Part shown: piece after piece, positions 7,985-16,318 of the stretch
Layout: every line of letters begins with the position of its first letter
Position numbering within the stretch: the first letter of the stretch is position 1
NCBI RefSeq assembly: GCF_030812295.1
Contig: NZ_JAUSSK010000004.1
Span: 310,001 to 374,000 of the forward strand
Direction of reading: 5' to 3'
Source of the DNA: Luteibacter jiangsuensis
GTDB taxonomy: Bacteria; Pseudomonadota; Gammaproteobacteria; Xanthomonadales; Rhodanobacteraceae
Length of the DNA: 64,000 bases
Program-made: the position numbers and the translations under genes
The notes under the pieces: model-generated
Database searches by the model: none
What the model was told of the DNA's origin: nothing
Seen by the model: the letters and a program-made list of their open reading frames with translations, nothing else

Positions 7985-9268
7985 TCAGCGGAAGTCGATC
8001 GTGGAGATCGCGCCGGCCATCTCGGGGCGTGGACGCAGGGAAACGTCCCAGTCGTAGAGTTCGCAAAGGCGGCGAACGATGGCGAGGCCGAGGCCCGCGC
8101 CGCCACCGGTGGCGCTTTCGCCGCGGATGCCACGCTGGAAGAGCTTTTCGGCATCCTCCGGCTTGATCCCGGGACCGGTATCGATGACATCGATGTGGCC
8201 ATCGAGGACACGCACGGTGACCTTGCCTTCCATCGTGTACTTGATCGCGTTGCCGATCAGGTTGGTCAAGGCCACGGAGAGCACCGATGCGGGCGCGTTC
8301 ACGGTGACCGACCCGTCCGCGATCAGTTCGATCTCGATCGGCTTGCCACCCATCTGCGGACGCTGGCTTTCGATGACGTCGGCGGCGACCCTGGCCACGT
8401 CCGTGGTCTCGCCACGCGTCGGCCCGCGGCGCTCCGCACGCGACAGCAGCAGCAAGGCTTCGATGAGTTCGGTGGCCTGGCGCGAGGCGCGCTCGATGCG
8501 TTTCAGGCGCTCGCGCAGCTTGTCGGTGAGATCCGGCGAGCCCTGCAACAGTTCCGTGGTGCTGGCGATGACCGCGAGCGGCGTGCGCAATTCGTGGCTC
8601 ACGTCGGAATTGAATTCGCGGTCGCGCTCGACCACCGAGGTCAACCGCATGGCGTATTCGTCGAGCGCCACGGCGAGCTCGCCCACCTCGTCGTCGGCGA
8701 AATGCGGGGCCAGGGCCTCGGCCTTGCCCACGCGGCGGAAGTCGCGCAGGCGACGCGCCAGGTCGGTCACCGGCCGCAAGACGCGCGACGACAGCCACAC
8801 GCCCAGCACCAGCGAAAACAGGCCGAACAGGAAAACGGCCGCGACCACGCTGGTGATCAGCTGGCGCTTGCCCAGTTCGTCGCGCGAGACGTCGAACTGC
8901 AGGAAATTGATGATCCCGCCTTCGCGCCGCACCGCCACCTTGTAATGGTGGTTCTTGCCGTCCTTGTCCGTCTCGTAGAGATCGTGCACGCCGGTATCGA
9001 GCGACTGCCAGGTCAGCGGCGCCTTGTAGATCGTGCGATCGCTGAAGGTGGACGCCTTGACGATGTTGAACTGCGGACGCTCATTGGGATTCGCGCGCAC
9101 CTGCTCGTTCAGCGAATCGACCTCGTCCTGGAGGGCCGAGTTGATCAGCTGCTCTTCGACGCGCTCACGGATGTTGATCGCCGCGAACGCGAACAGCGCG
9201 CTCAGGCCGAACCCGAACAGCGTGAATGTGACGATCAGTCGGAAACGAAGCTTACGCCTGGACCGCAT
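7985..9268 (-). CDS. Two-component sensor histidine kinase
   Basis: 427 residues. Transmembrane helices about 11-31 and 137-160 enclose a periplasmic sensor of roughly 105 residues; then a HAMP linker, HisKA with phospho-acceptor His225 (SHELRTPL), and the ATPase domain: N box NLIGNAIKYT, G1 DTGPGI, G2 GAGLGLAI. It overlaps the response-regulator gene by 17 nt, so the two are co-expressed and are surely cognate. The sensor domain has no motif that reveals the signal. Its position just before the TonB receptor/phytase operon suggests that this operon may be a target, but no operator was identified. Confidence 0.93.
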   Translation of the reverse strand: MRSRRKLRFRLIVTFTLFGFGLSALFAFAAINIRERVEEQLINSALQDEVDSLNEQVRANPNERPQFNIVKASTFSDRTIYKAPLTWQSLDTGVHDLYETDKDGKNHHYKVAVRREGGIINFLQFDVSRDELGKRQLITSVVAAVFLFGLFSLVLGVWLSSRVLRPVTDLARRLRDFRRVGKAEALAPHFADDEVGELAVALDEYAMRLTSVVERDREFNSDVSHELRTPLAVIASTTELLQGSPDLTDKLRERLKRIERASRQATELIEALLLLSRAERRGPTRGETTDVARVAADVIESQRPQMGGKPIEIELIADGSVTVNAPASVLSVALTNLIGNAIKYTMEGKVTVRVLDGHIDVIDTGPGIKPEDAEKLFQRGIRGESATGGGAGLGLAIVRRLCELYDWDVSLRPRPEMAGAISTIDFR

Positions 9269-9938
9269 CCGGATCGACCATGCGGTATCCGATACCGTGA
9301 CGCGTGTGGATCAGCGGTTTCTCGAAGGGTTTGTCGATGGCCGCACGCAGCCCGTGGATATGTACGCGAAGCGAATCCGAATCCGGCAGTTCCTCGCCCC
9401 AGACGCGCTGTTCGAGGTCCTGGCGGGTCACCACGGATGGGCTGGCCTCCATCAGCGCCTGCAACAACTTCAGGCCGATGGGGTTCAGCTGGATCGACTT
9501 GCCTTCGCGGGTCACCGTGAGCGTGTCGAGGTTGTAGGTGAGGCCGCCGACCTTGAGCACCCTGCTCTGCGGGCCCTTGCCGCGCCGTGCCAGCACTTCC
9601 AGGCGCGCCGCCAGTTCCTGCAGGGCGAACGGCTTGGTCATGTAGTCGTCGGCGCCGGACTCGAAGCCCGTGAGCTTGTGCTCCAGCGAATCGCGCGCCG
9701 TGAGCATGAGGACGGGCGTCTGCTTGTGCGCTTCGTGGCGCAGCTTCTTGGCGACATCGAGCCCGTCCATCCCCGGAAGGGTCAGGTCGAGCACGATGAC
9801 GTCGAAATCGTGCACCACGGCCAGATGCAGGCCGGTGACGCCGTCGCCGGCGAAATCGACCACGTGACCACGATCCTCGAGGTAGTCCCCGATGTTGGTC
9901 GCGATGTCGGTATTGTCTTCGATGACCAGAACGCGCAT
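9252..9938 (-). CDS. OmpR/PhoB-family response regulator
   Basis: 228 residues. The receiver domain has acidic pair E7/D8, phospho-acceptor Asp51 (IVLDLTLPG) and Lys in DDYMTKPF; the C-terminal winged helix runs from about 125 to 220 (SPSVVTRQDLEQRVWGEE, RVHIHGLRAAIDKPF, HTRHGIGYRM). DNA-binding transcription regulator phosphorylated by the kinase encoded immediately downstream. Closely similar regulators are common in Xanthomonadales, but I cannot assign a specific name. It is the first gene of the pair; a terminator for rimK lies about 80 bp upstream. Confidence 0.93.
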   Translation of the reverse strand: MRVLVIEDNTDIATNIGDYLEDRGHVVDFAGDGVTGLHLAVVHDFDVIVLDLTLPGMDGLDVAKKLRHEAHKQTPVLMLTARDSLEHKLTGFESGADDYMTKPFALQELAARLEVLARRGKGPQSRVLKVGGLTYNLDTLTVTREGKSIQLNPIGLKLLQALMEASPSVVTRQDLEQRVWGEELPDSDSLRVHIHGLRAAIDKPFEKPLIHTRHGIGYRMVDPDAVQA

Positions 9939-10020
9939 GCGGCACTCCGTTGTGCGGTCGCTTTGAGTCTTATGAGTATTGCGACGGCAAGCTTAACGGG
10001 GAAACCGTGAAGCGGACAGA

Positions 10021-10059
10021 ACTAAAAGAGAGGCCCGGACGGGGGAACCCGCCCGGGCC
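10021..10059 (-). terminator. Intrinsic terminator after rimK
   Basis: Arms GGCCCGGACGGG (10032-10043) and CCCGCCCGGGCC (10048-10059) pair with one A/C mismatch around a GGAA loop. On the minus strand the hairpin is followed by TCTCTTTTAG (10031-10022). It lies just downstream of the rimK stop and insulates the response-regulator gene. Confidence 0.75.
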
Positions 10060-10132
10060 GAAAGAACTACTGCCCCGATACCGTCACCCCGCGTCGCGGA
10101 ATCACAGTGGGACCTTTATAGGGGAGCGCCCT

Positions 10133-11068
10133 TTAAATCGCTGTTAACCCCTTCGGCGCCTTGGGCCGGCGGGCCTTCGGCACCGCCGGACGCCCGGCCA
10201 GCCGGGTCTCGCAATGGGCCACGATGGCGCCGGCGACGTCCACACCGGTGCTGCCCTCGATGCCCTCCAGCCCCGGGGATGCATTGACCTCCAGAAGCAG
10301 CGGCCCGCGCGAGGAGCGCAGCAGGTCCACGCCCGCCACCTCCAACCCCAGCGCCGAGGCGGCCTCGATCGCCACCCGGCGCTCGTCGTCGGTCAGCGTG
10401 ACCTGGGCGGCGCTGCCGCCTCGATGGAGGTTCGCGCGGAACTCGCCCGGCGCCGACGATCGCTGCATCGAAGCCACCACCTGGTCGCCGACCACGAAGC
10501 AGCGCAGGTCCTGGCCGTTCGCTTCACGGATGAACTCCTGGACCAGGAAATTGGCGTAGAGGCCACGGAACGCCTCGATGACGCTCTGCGACGCCGAGCG
10601 CTTCTCGGCCAGGACCACGCCAGCGCCCTGGGTTCCCTCGTTGAGCTTGATGACATGCGGCGGGTCGCCAAGCATCGCCATGAGGTCGGCGGTGTCGTCG
10701 GGGTTGTCGCCGAAGGCGGTCAAGGGCATGTCCACGCCGCGTGCCGCCAGCAATTGCAGGCAGCGCAGCTTGTCGCGGGCGCGCAGCACGGCGTCGGACG
10801 GGTTCGGGGTGAAGACCCCCATCAGTTCCAGCTGGCGCAGCACCGCCGTGCCATAGAACGTGCTGGAGGCCCCTATCCGGGGGATGACGCAGTCCACCGG
10901 GCCGAGCGGCTTGCCCTTGAAGTGGATGGCGAAGGATTGTGGCGCGATGCTCATGTAGCAACGCAGGGGGTCGATCACCCGCACCGTGTGCTTGCGCTTG
11001 CGCGCAGCCTCCACCAGCCGCTGGGTGGAGTAGAGCCGCGCGTTGCGCGACAGGATGGCGATCTTCAT
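10133..11068 (-). CDS. rimK: RimK-like ATP-grasp ligase (ribosomal S6 glutamylation)
   Basis: 311 residues. ATP-grasp enzyme: [18 protein letters not shown] and [20 protein letters not shown] (RimK N-domain), then [17 protein letters not shown] (ATP loop), NFLVQEFI, and [15 protein letters not shown] (metal/ATP-binding Glu-Asn). RimK adds glutamate residues to the C-terminus of ribosomal protein S6, tuning translation. The start ATG overlaps the end of the upstream protease-like gene by 4 nt (ATGA), the rimB-rimK arrangement known in Pseudomonas; no rimA is visible. A Lys/Pro/Arg-rich tail ([12 protein letters not shown]) extends beyond the fold. A longer in-frame extension upstream overlaps the protease gene and is not used. 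Confidence 0.9.
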   Translation of the reverse strand: MKIAILSRNARLYSTQRLVEAARKRKHTVRVIDPLRCYMSIAPQSFAIHFKGKPLGPVDCVIPRIGASSTFYGTAVLRQLELMGVFTPNPSDAVLRARDKLRCLQLLAARGVDMPLTAFGDNPDDTADLMAMLGDPPHVIKLNEGTQGAGVVLAEKRSASQSVIEAFRGLYANFLVQEFIREANGQDLRCFVVGDQVVASMQRSSAPGEFRANLHRGGSAAQVTLTDDERRVAIEAASALGLEVAGVDLLRSSRGPLLLEVNASPGLEGIEGSTGVDVAGAIVAHCETRLAGRPAVPKARRPKAPKGLTAI

Positions 11069-11514
11069 GACGGGTCCCGGACGGCGCGGCGCGGCGTCTG
11101 CGAGTAGGAAAGCGAAGGATCGACCAGGAAGCGCCCGTCGAGGGCGGTCCGGCCGAGCAGGAGGGGAAACAGCATATGCCGCCGGTCGGTCAGGTTGACG
11201 TCGGCCATGAAGCGGTGGTCGGCCAGTTCCACTTCCGTGCGGATGAACCAGCGCATGGTGGTGTGACCGCCCGAGTCGGTGACCGAGCGCTGACCCGTCG
11301 CCTTCGCCTCGCAAGGCGCGGACACCCCACCCTTGCGCGTGGTGCGCACCTGGAAGCGCAGCCAGATACCGTCGGACCGCTGGTCCACCTCCAGCCATTC
11401 GACGTGCAGCGACGACGAGCGCGCGCCCGTATCCAGCTTGGCCTTGAGGACGGTGATGCCGAGCGACGGAAGTGCGAGCCGTTCGCGCCAGCCTAGGGTG
11501 ATGACGTCAGTCAT
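11065..11514 (-). CDS. rimB: Retropepsin-like protease, RimB/Zn_protease family (PF05618)
   Basis: 149 residues from the ATG at 11514. [19 protein letters not shown] holds the Asp-Thr-Gly active-site triad of single-domain aspartic proteases, and [21 protein letters not shown] is the family C-terminal motif. In Pseudomonas RimB works with RimK on glutamylated S6; the same overlapping gene pair here (4-nt overlap) supports that role. The family name includes ATP-dependent zinc protease from early annotation, which the sequence does not support. Symbol by context and family, moderately sure. Confidence 0.82.
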   Translation of the reverse strand: MTDVITLGWRERLALPSLGITVLKAKLDTGARSSSLHVEWLEVDQRSDGIWLRFQVRTTRKGGVSAPCEAKATGQRSVTDSGGHTTMRWFIRTEVELADHRFMADVNLTDRRHMLFPLLLGRTALDGRFLVDPSLSYSQTPRRAVRDPS

Positions 11515-11701
11515 GGGGTCTGGAGCGACGGGTAGGGGGGACGACGGCGGGTCGCGGGGAACGACCCATGTTCGCGGCGGCACGCCTCGATGGGAAAAGG
11601 ATGCCGAAGGTGCGATGCCGGCGCAACTGTACCGGGCGGCCGATGGGCAGCCCTCGTCACGGGCATGAAAAATGCGTGAAGCGCAGAAGCGGCCTGGCGG
11701 C

Positions 11702-13009
11702 TCAGCCCGAGGCCACGCCCTGCCCTTTCCGCATCATGTACAGGGAGCTGGCGACGCCGACCAGGGCCACGAGGCCGACATAGTGCGCAGGCCCCAGTCC
11801 GCCCGCGGTCTTCGCCAGGTAGCCCACCAGTACCGGGGTGGCCGCGCCGCAAATGGCGTAAGCCACGTTATAGGACAGGGAGATACCCGAAAAACGAATG
11901 GCCGGCGGAAAGGCGGCGACCAGCACCGATGGCACGATGCCCGCCACGCCGGCGAACAACCCGGCCAGCGAATACAGCGCAAGCAGGTGGGTGCCGCCGC
12001 TCCTCAGGTCGAGGTACAAGGCATAGGTGCTGGCGGCCAGCCCCACCGAAGCCACCAGCATCGCACGCGCCTTGCCCTGCCAGTCCACCAGCAGGCCACC
12101 GAGCACGCAGCCGACGCACAGGGAAAACGCCGCGAGGCTGCCCCCGGTGAAGGCCCGGGCAGGCTCCACATGGAAGGCCGTCTGCATCAGCGTCGGCGTC
12201 ATCAGGATCACCACGACGATCGCCGCCGTGAGCACCCAGGTGACGACCATCGACAGGGCCACGCCCGGCAGGTGATCGCGCAGCACGACCCACGCGGGCA
12301 ACTCCGTCGTCAGTTCCTTGCGCTCGCGCATGCGCGCGAACACCGGCGTCTCGCTGAGCCAGCGTCGCAGGTACACCGCGAAGAACCCGAACACGCCGCC
12401 AAGAAGGAACGCGATGCGCCAGCCATGGTCGAGCATCGCCGCCTCGGACATGCGGGCGCTCATGGCGGCGGCGACCAGCGAACCGATGAGGATGCCGAAG
12501 GTGAGGCCGGAACTCAGGCTCGCGCACGCCAGGCCGACCCGGTGCCGCGGCACGTGCTCGGCAACGAAGACCCAGGCGCCCGGCACCTCGCCGCCGATGG
12601 CGATGCCCTGCACCACGCGCAACAGCGTCAGCAGCACGGGCGCCAGTACCCCGATCGTCGCGTACGTGGGCAGGAAACCGATGCACAAGGTCGGCACCGC
12701 CATCAGGAACACGCTGAGCGTGAACATACGCTTGCGGCCGACCCGGTCGCCGAAATGCGCCATCACCATGCCACCGAGCGGCCGCGCGAGATAGCCCACG
12801 GCGAAGATGCTGAAGGCCTGCAACTGTGCCACCCAGTCGGAGGTTCCCGGCGGGAAGAACAGATGCCCTAGCGTCTTGGCGAAGTACGCGAAGATCACGA
12901 AGTCGTAGAACTCGAGCGCGCCACCGAGCGCGGACAGGATCAACGTCTTGGCATCGCCACGGCCCAGCGGCCGGCGGTCGGTCATGTCGGTATCGATGAT
13001 GGCGCTCAT
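11702..13009 (-). CDS. MFS transporter, metabolite:H+ symporter type
   Basis: 435 residues with twelve predicted membrane helices. The N-terminal GALEFYDFVIFAYFAKTLGHLFFP and GRPxGG-like ARPLGGMVMAHFGDRVGRKRMF loop 2-3 motif mark the MHS subfamily (ProP, KgtP, ShiA relatives), which imports organic acids, osmolytes or aromatic acids with protons. RVVQGIAIGGEVPGAWVFVAEH is the helix-5 motif. Substrate cannot be deduced. No helix is missing and the start ATG is well placed. It stands between the rim pair and the GH13 gene, all on one strand but with gaps of 187 and 37 bp. Confidence 0.9.
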   Translation of the reverse strand: MSAIIDTDMTDRRPLGRGDAKTLILSALGGALEFYDFVIFAYFAKTLGHLFFPPGTSDWVAQLQAFSIFAVGYLARPLGGMVMAHFGDRVGRKRMFTLSVFLMAVPTLCIGFLPTYATIGVLAPVLLTLLRVVQGIAIGGEVPGAWVFVAEHVPRHRVGLACASLSSGLTFGILIGSLVAAAMSARMSEAAMLDHGWRIAFLLGGVFGFFAVYLRRWLSETPVFARMRERKELTTELPAWVVLRDHLPGVALSMVVTWVLTAAIVVVILMTPTLMQTAFHVEPARAFTGGSLAAFSLCVGCVLGGLLVDWQGKARAMLVASVGLAASTYALYLDLRSGGTHLLALYSLAGLFAGVAGIVPSVLVAAFPPAIRFSGISLSYNVAYAICGAATPVLVGYLAKTAGGLGPAHYVGLVALVGVASSLYMMRKGQGVASG

Positions 13010-13046
13010 GGGGACGTCCGGGGAGTGATCGCGCGACTATAGGTGC

Positions 13047-14795
13047 TTATCGCTCGAAAGAAATCACCCAGACGGAGTACGGCGGCAGGATCGTTCCATC
13101 GAGCGTGTGCGACCGGCCCAGGGAGGCGTCGCTGGCGGCCAGCGTACGCAGGCCGTGGCCCTTGACACCGGATGTCAGCGGCCTTGGCTCACCGCTGAAA
13201 TTCATGGCGACCAGCACCGGTTCCTTGCCTTCACGTACATAGGCGAGCACATCCGGGTTCTTCGTGTCGACGAAAGTCATCGCGCCGTCCCGCAACGCGG
13301 GATTGTCCCGGCGCAAGGCGGCCAGCTTGCGATACCACTGCAGGAGGGACGAGGGATCGGCCATTTCGCTGGCGACGTTGACGGTGCGGTAATTGGCGGC
13401 CACCGGCAGCCACGTCGTCGGGTTCGTGGAGAAGCCTGCTTGCGGCCCGGCCGTCCACTGCATCGGGGTGCGTTCGCCATCGCGCCCTTTTTCCTTCGGC
13501 CATCCGGTGATCCCGATGGGATCGCGCACGTCTTCCTTGCGCGCGGGCGTGCTCGTGGTCATGCCGATGGGGGCGCCATAGTACGTGAGCGCCACGCCCC
13601 GGTTCGTCAGCAGCAGGGCGGCGATGATCCGCGCGCGTGCGACGTCGTCGCGGCCATCGCCGAACCGGTCGATGGAACGCGGATTGTCATGGTTGTCGAA
13701 GACCAGCAGCGGCGGTTCGCCGAGCAAGTCGGTCTGCGCGGCCTGCAGGTGTTCGCGGAACCAGCCCGCATCGAACTTCGCCTGCCAGCCGAAGCCGGGG
13801 ATCATGTCCATCGGCAGGTGCAGTTCGTCCTTGTGTTCACCGCCGTACCAGGGCAGGAGATCGCTGGTCTCGGGTGTATAGGTTTCGCCGATGAGAACGC
13901 GATCGCCCGCGTAGCCATCCACCATCTTTCGCATGCGCCGCATGACGTCGTGCACTTCCGGCAGGTTGTCGCTGTACTGGTTGTGCAGGTTCGGATCGCC
14001 CTGCGCGTTGGTACCGCCCCGCTCGGGGTCGTTACGCAACCGCGTATCCTCGAACAAGGTGGAGATCGCATCGAGCCGAAAGCCGGCAACGCCGCGATCG
14101 AGCCAGAAGCGCATCGCGTCGAACATCGCGGCTTCCACGGCGGGATTACGCCAGTTCAGGTCCGGCTGCTGCCGATAGAAGCGGTGGTAATAGAACTGCC
14201 TGCGTGCCGGCACCCACTCCCACGCCGAACCGCCGAAGACGGACTCCCAGTTGTTCGGCGGCACCTTGCCGTCATGGACGAAACGCTTCTGGAACGCGGT
14301 CACGCCCGGTGCGTTCGCGTCCATGCCATCGTTCCAGACATACCAGTCGGCCTTCGCGTTCTGGCGCGAGCTGGCCGACTCCACGAACCAGGCATGCTTG
14401 TCGGAGGTATGGTTCAGCACCATGTCGAGGATCACATGGACGTGGCGCTTCTTCGCCTCGGCCAGCAGCCGGTCGAAATCCGCGAGGTTGCCGTACTGTG
14501 CATCCACGGCCCGGTAATCGGAGATGTCGTAGCCGAAATCGACCTGGGGCGAGGGATACATCGGCGCGATCCAGATCGCATCGGCGCCCAGCGCGCGGAC
14601 GTCGTCGAGATGGGCCGTGATGCCGTTGAGGTCGCCGACACCGTCGCCGTTGCTGTCACCGTAGCTGCGTGGGTAGATCTCGAGGATCAACGAGTGTTTC
14701 CACCACGGCGAACCCGCGTGAGGAGTGGCCATGGCCATGCCGGTGACAAGAACGGTGGCCATGCCGGCCAGGAGACGGCGCATGCGCTGGGGCAT
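13047..14795 (-). CDS. Periplasmic GH13 alpha-glucosidase/oligo-1,6-glucosidase-like enzyme
   Basis: 582 residues from ATG 14795 (GAGGA upstream); TTG 14816 and ATG 14783 are alternatives. A signal peptide (MRRLLAGMATVLVTGMAMATPHA) precedes the TIM barrel. Conserved GH13 regions: DMVLNHTS, GFRLDAIS (nucleophile Asp about 242), LIGETYTP (acid/base Glu about 304) and VFDNHDNPR (transition-state Asp about 371). WWKHSLILEIYPRSYGDSNGDGVGDLNGI is typical of the oligo-1,6-glucosidase/trehalose hydrolase subfamily, so it likely hydrolyses alpha-glucosides exported or found outside. The last 90 residues form the usual beta-domain. Specificity (alpha-1,4 or 1,6) is not certain. Confidence 0.92.
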   Translation of the reverse strand: MPQRMRRLLAGMATVLVTGMAMATPHAGSPWWKHSLILEIYPRSYGDSNGDGVGDLNGITAHLDDVRALGADAIWIAPMYPSPQVDFGYDISDYRAVDAQYGNLADFDRLLAEAKKRHVHVILDMVLNHTSDKHAWFVESASSRQNAKADWYVWNDGMDANAPGVTAFQKRFVHDGKVPPNNWESVFGGSAWEWVPARRQFYYHRFYRQQPDLNWRNPAVEAAMFDAMRFWLDRGVAGFRLDAISTLFEDTRLRNDPERGGTNAQGDPNLHNQYSDNLPEVHDVMRRMRKMVDGYAGDRVLIGETYTPETSDLLPWYGGEHKDELHLPMDMIPGFGWQAKFDAGWFREHLQAAQTDLLGEPPLLVFDNHDNPRSIDRFGDGRDDVARARIIAALLLTNRGVALTYYGAPIGMTTSTPARKEDVRDPIGITGWPKEKGRDGERTPMQWTAGPQAGFSTNPTTWLPVAANYRTVNVASEMADPSSLLQWYRKLAALRRDNPALRDGAMTFVDTKNPDVLAYVREGKEPVLVAMNFSGEPRPLTSGVKGHGLRTLAASDASLGRSHTLDGTILPPYSVWVISFER

Positions 14796-14875
14796 CGGGA
14801 GGGCATCCTCGGGCAAAGATCTCGATGAAAGCGCGCCACGGCGACAGCGTCAACAGGCCGAACTGAATTCGATAG

Positions 14876-14909
14876 AACGAAGAGCACCTCATGCGCGGTG
14901 CTCTTCGTT
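14876..14909 (-). terminator. Perfect 13-bp hairpin after the secreted-protein gene
   Basis: AACGAAGAGCACC (14876-14888) and GGTGCTCTTCGTT (14897-14909) are perfectly complementary with an 8-nt loop. It starts 13 bp beyond the stop at 14922. The following T-run on the minus strand is short (TTCTATC), so termination may be partial or aided by Rho; it may also protect transcript ends. Confidence 0.6.
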
Positions 14910-14921
14910 CCCTGGCTTCGC

Positions 14922-16208
14922 CTATTTCGGGTCCAGCGTAAGAGCCTGACCACTCACCGTGGAACTCACGGATAGCACATTGGTCGAGCTGCCAGTGTGG
15001 CCCTTGTTGTCGGTGACGCTTGCAGTGACCGTGACGTTCTTCTTCCCGTCCGTAAGCATCAGTGAACCGCCCACGACCCAGTCGGCCGTGACGCGAACCG
15101 CTCCGCTCGCGTCGACTTCGCTACCGGCGACGTCGAAAAGTCCCGCCAGGTTGGTGCCGGCGGGCACGATATTCCCATTCGGCTGACGCAGCGGCACGTC
15201 GAAGGTCAGCGTCAACCCCGGAAAGTTGCGATTGGGACCGCCCGCCTTGCCTGGTGTGGGAATGGCGGACGGATCCAGTATCAGGCCAACCGGAATAGCC
15301 GCGTTGAGTGGCTGTCCTGCCGACGTCTGCCCGGTTTCGCTGATCGCGATACCGTTATGGTTGCGATCGAGGCTGGACACCTGGATGAAGAATAGCGATC
15401 CATTGCTTGCCGTGAGGCTATTGTCGGTTGGACCCACCGCGATCGAGGTCGGCACTCGTGGCGCGATCATCGATACCTCCGGCCCCTGGCCATCGGACGT
15501 CGTGCCAGCCGGACCGGGGAACGACTCGGCCGGAGGCGTCAGATCCTGTCCCGAGGGCGCGGTCCGCGTCACCGGCACGCGGACCTGGTCCGTGGCGACA
15601 CGGCCAGCCGCATCAACGACAGCGACGGTGATGGTGACGTTCTGCGCCGTCGCCGGCAGGGATTCGAGCACGTGCCAGCCAAGCCACGTGGTGCGCCCGC
15701 CTCCCGGCGTATCGTCGGTGCCCGCCACGTTGAATGCCGACGCGAAATTGGTGAATGCCGGCATGACGGTGCCATCGGGCATGATCAGGGGCTGATCGAA
15801 GAACACATACAGGCCCGGCGCGTCGGGATTGGACTGGCCCTTGAGCAGCCGGTCGACGTGACGGATACCGAACACGGGAGCCGCTTCCGTGGCCTCACGC
15901 ACCACGAGAGGCACGCTGTCGCGCGTGATCACCTCGAGATTGAGCAGAAGATTCGTGCCGCTGAAGCTACCCGCCTGCGTCGACGAGATTCCGCCGGCTA
16001 CGGCGGAATCGGCAAGCGGAGACACGATGCGCACGATGGGAGGGAGGTCGTTGCTTGCGATCGACATTTTGCTGTCGGCAAGCAGGCGAAGAAGCGTGGC
16101 CCGACCGGCGGGGTCGGTGGGCAAGTCATCGACCGCCTGAGCCGAGGAAACGAAAAGTGCGATCAGCGAGAGGCCGAGAACGGCCTTCCGGATGTTCGTG
16201 CTGAACAT
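14922..16208 (-). CDS. Secreted protein of unknown function in the ECF regulon
   Basis: 428 residues from ATG 16208 (GGAG 5 nt upstream), giving a clean signal peptide (NIRKAVLGLSLIALFVSSAQA); an in-frame extension to 16277 lacks similarity and is ignored. The mature protein is Pro/Thr/Ser/Gly rich and repeats a theme of strand-forming segments: RGLLKGQSN-like linkers, then VFFDQPLIMPDGTVMPAFTNFASAFNVAG and TFDVPLRQPNGNIVPAGTNLAGLFDVAG, two related modules of about 150 residues each followed by VTITVAVVDAAGR and VTVTASVTDNKGH. This looks like two Ig/cadherin-like beta-sandwich domains. It shares an ECF promoter with the adhesin upstream and may be its surface partner. No enzyme motif seen. 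Confidence 0.82.
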   Translation of the reverse strand: MFSTNIRKAVLGLSLIALFVSSAQAVDDLPTDPAGRATLLRLLADSKMSIASNDLPPIVRIVSPLADSAVAGGISSTQAGSFSGTNLLLNLEVITRDSVPLVVREATEAAPVFGIRHVDRLLKGQSNPDAPGLYVFFDQPLIMPDGTVMPAFTNFASAFNVAGTDDTPGGGRTTWLGWHVLESLPATAQNVTITVAVVDAAGRVATDQVRVPVTRTAPSGQDLTPPAESFPGPAGTTSDGQGPEVSMIAPRVPTSIAVGPTDNSLTASNGSLFFIQVSSLDRNHNGIAISETGQTSAGQPLNAAIPVGLILDPSAIPTPGKAGGPNRNFPGLTLTFDVPLRQPNGNIVPAGTNLAGLFDVAGSEVDASGAVRVTADWVVGGSLMLTDGKKNVTVTASVTDNKGHTGSSTNVLSVSSTVSGQALTLDPK

Positions 16209-16278
16209 GGAGACTCCAATATAAGTGGTGGGGGGGGCTGCGAGGCGACGCGACGCATGGCATCGCAGCCTCATCATC

Positions 16279-16306
16279 TAGACGCGAAGAAATCGCTGCT
16301 TATTCC
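16279..16306 (-). promoter_or_regulatory. ECF-sigma promoter, copy 1
   Basis: Read on the minus strand: GGAATAAG (16306-16299), 14 nt, CGTCTA (16284-16279). The same two boxes at the same spacing occur before the adhesin and the sigma gene. It drives the secreted protein at 14922-16208, with about 65 nt of 5' leader. Confidence 0.75.
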
Positions 16307-16318
16307 AGGGAGCGTGCA

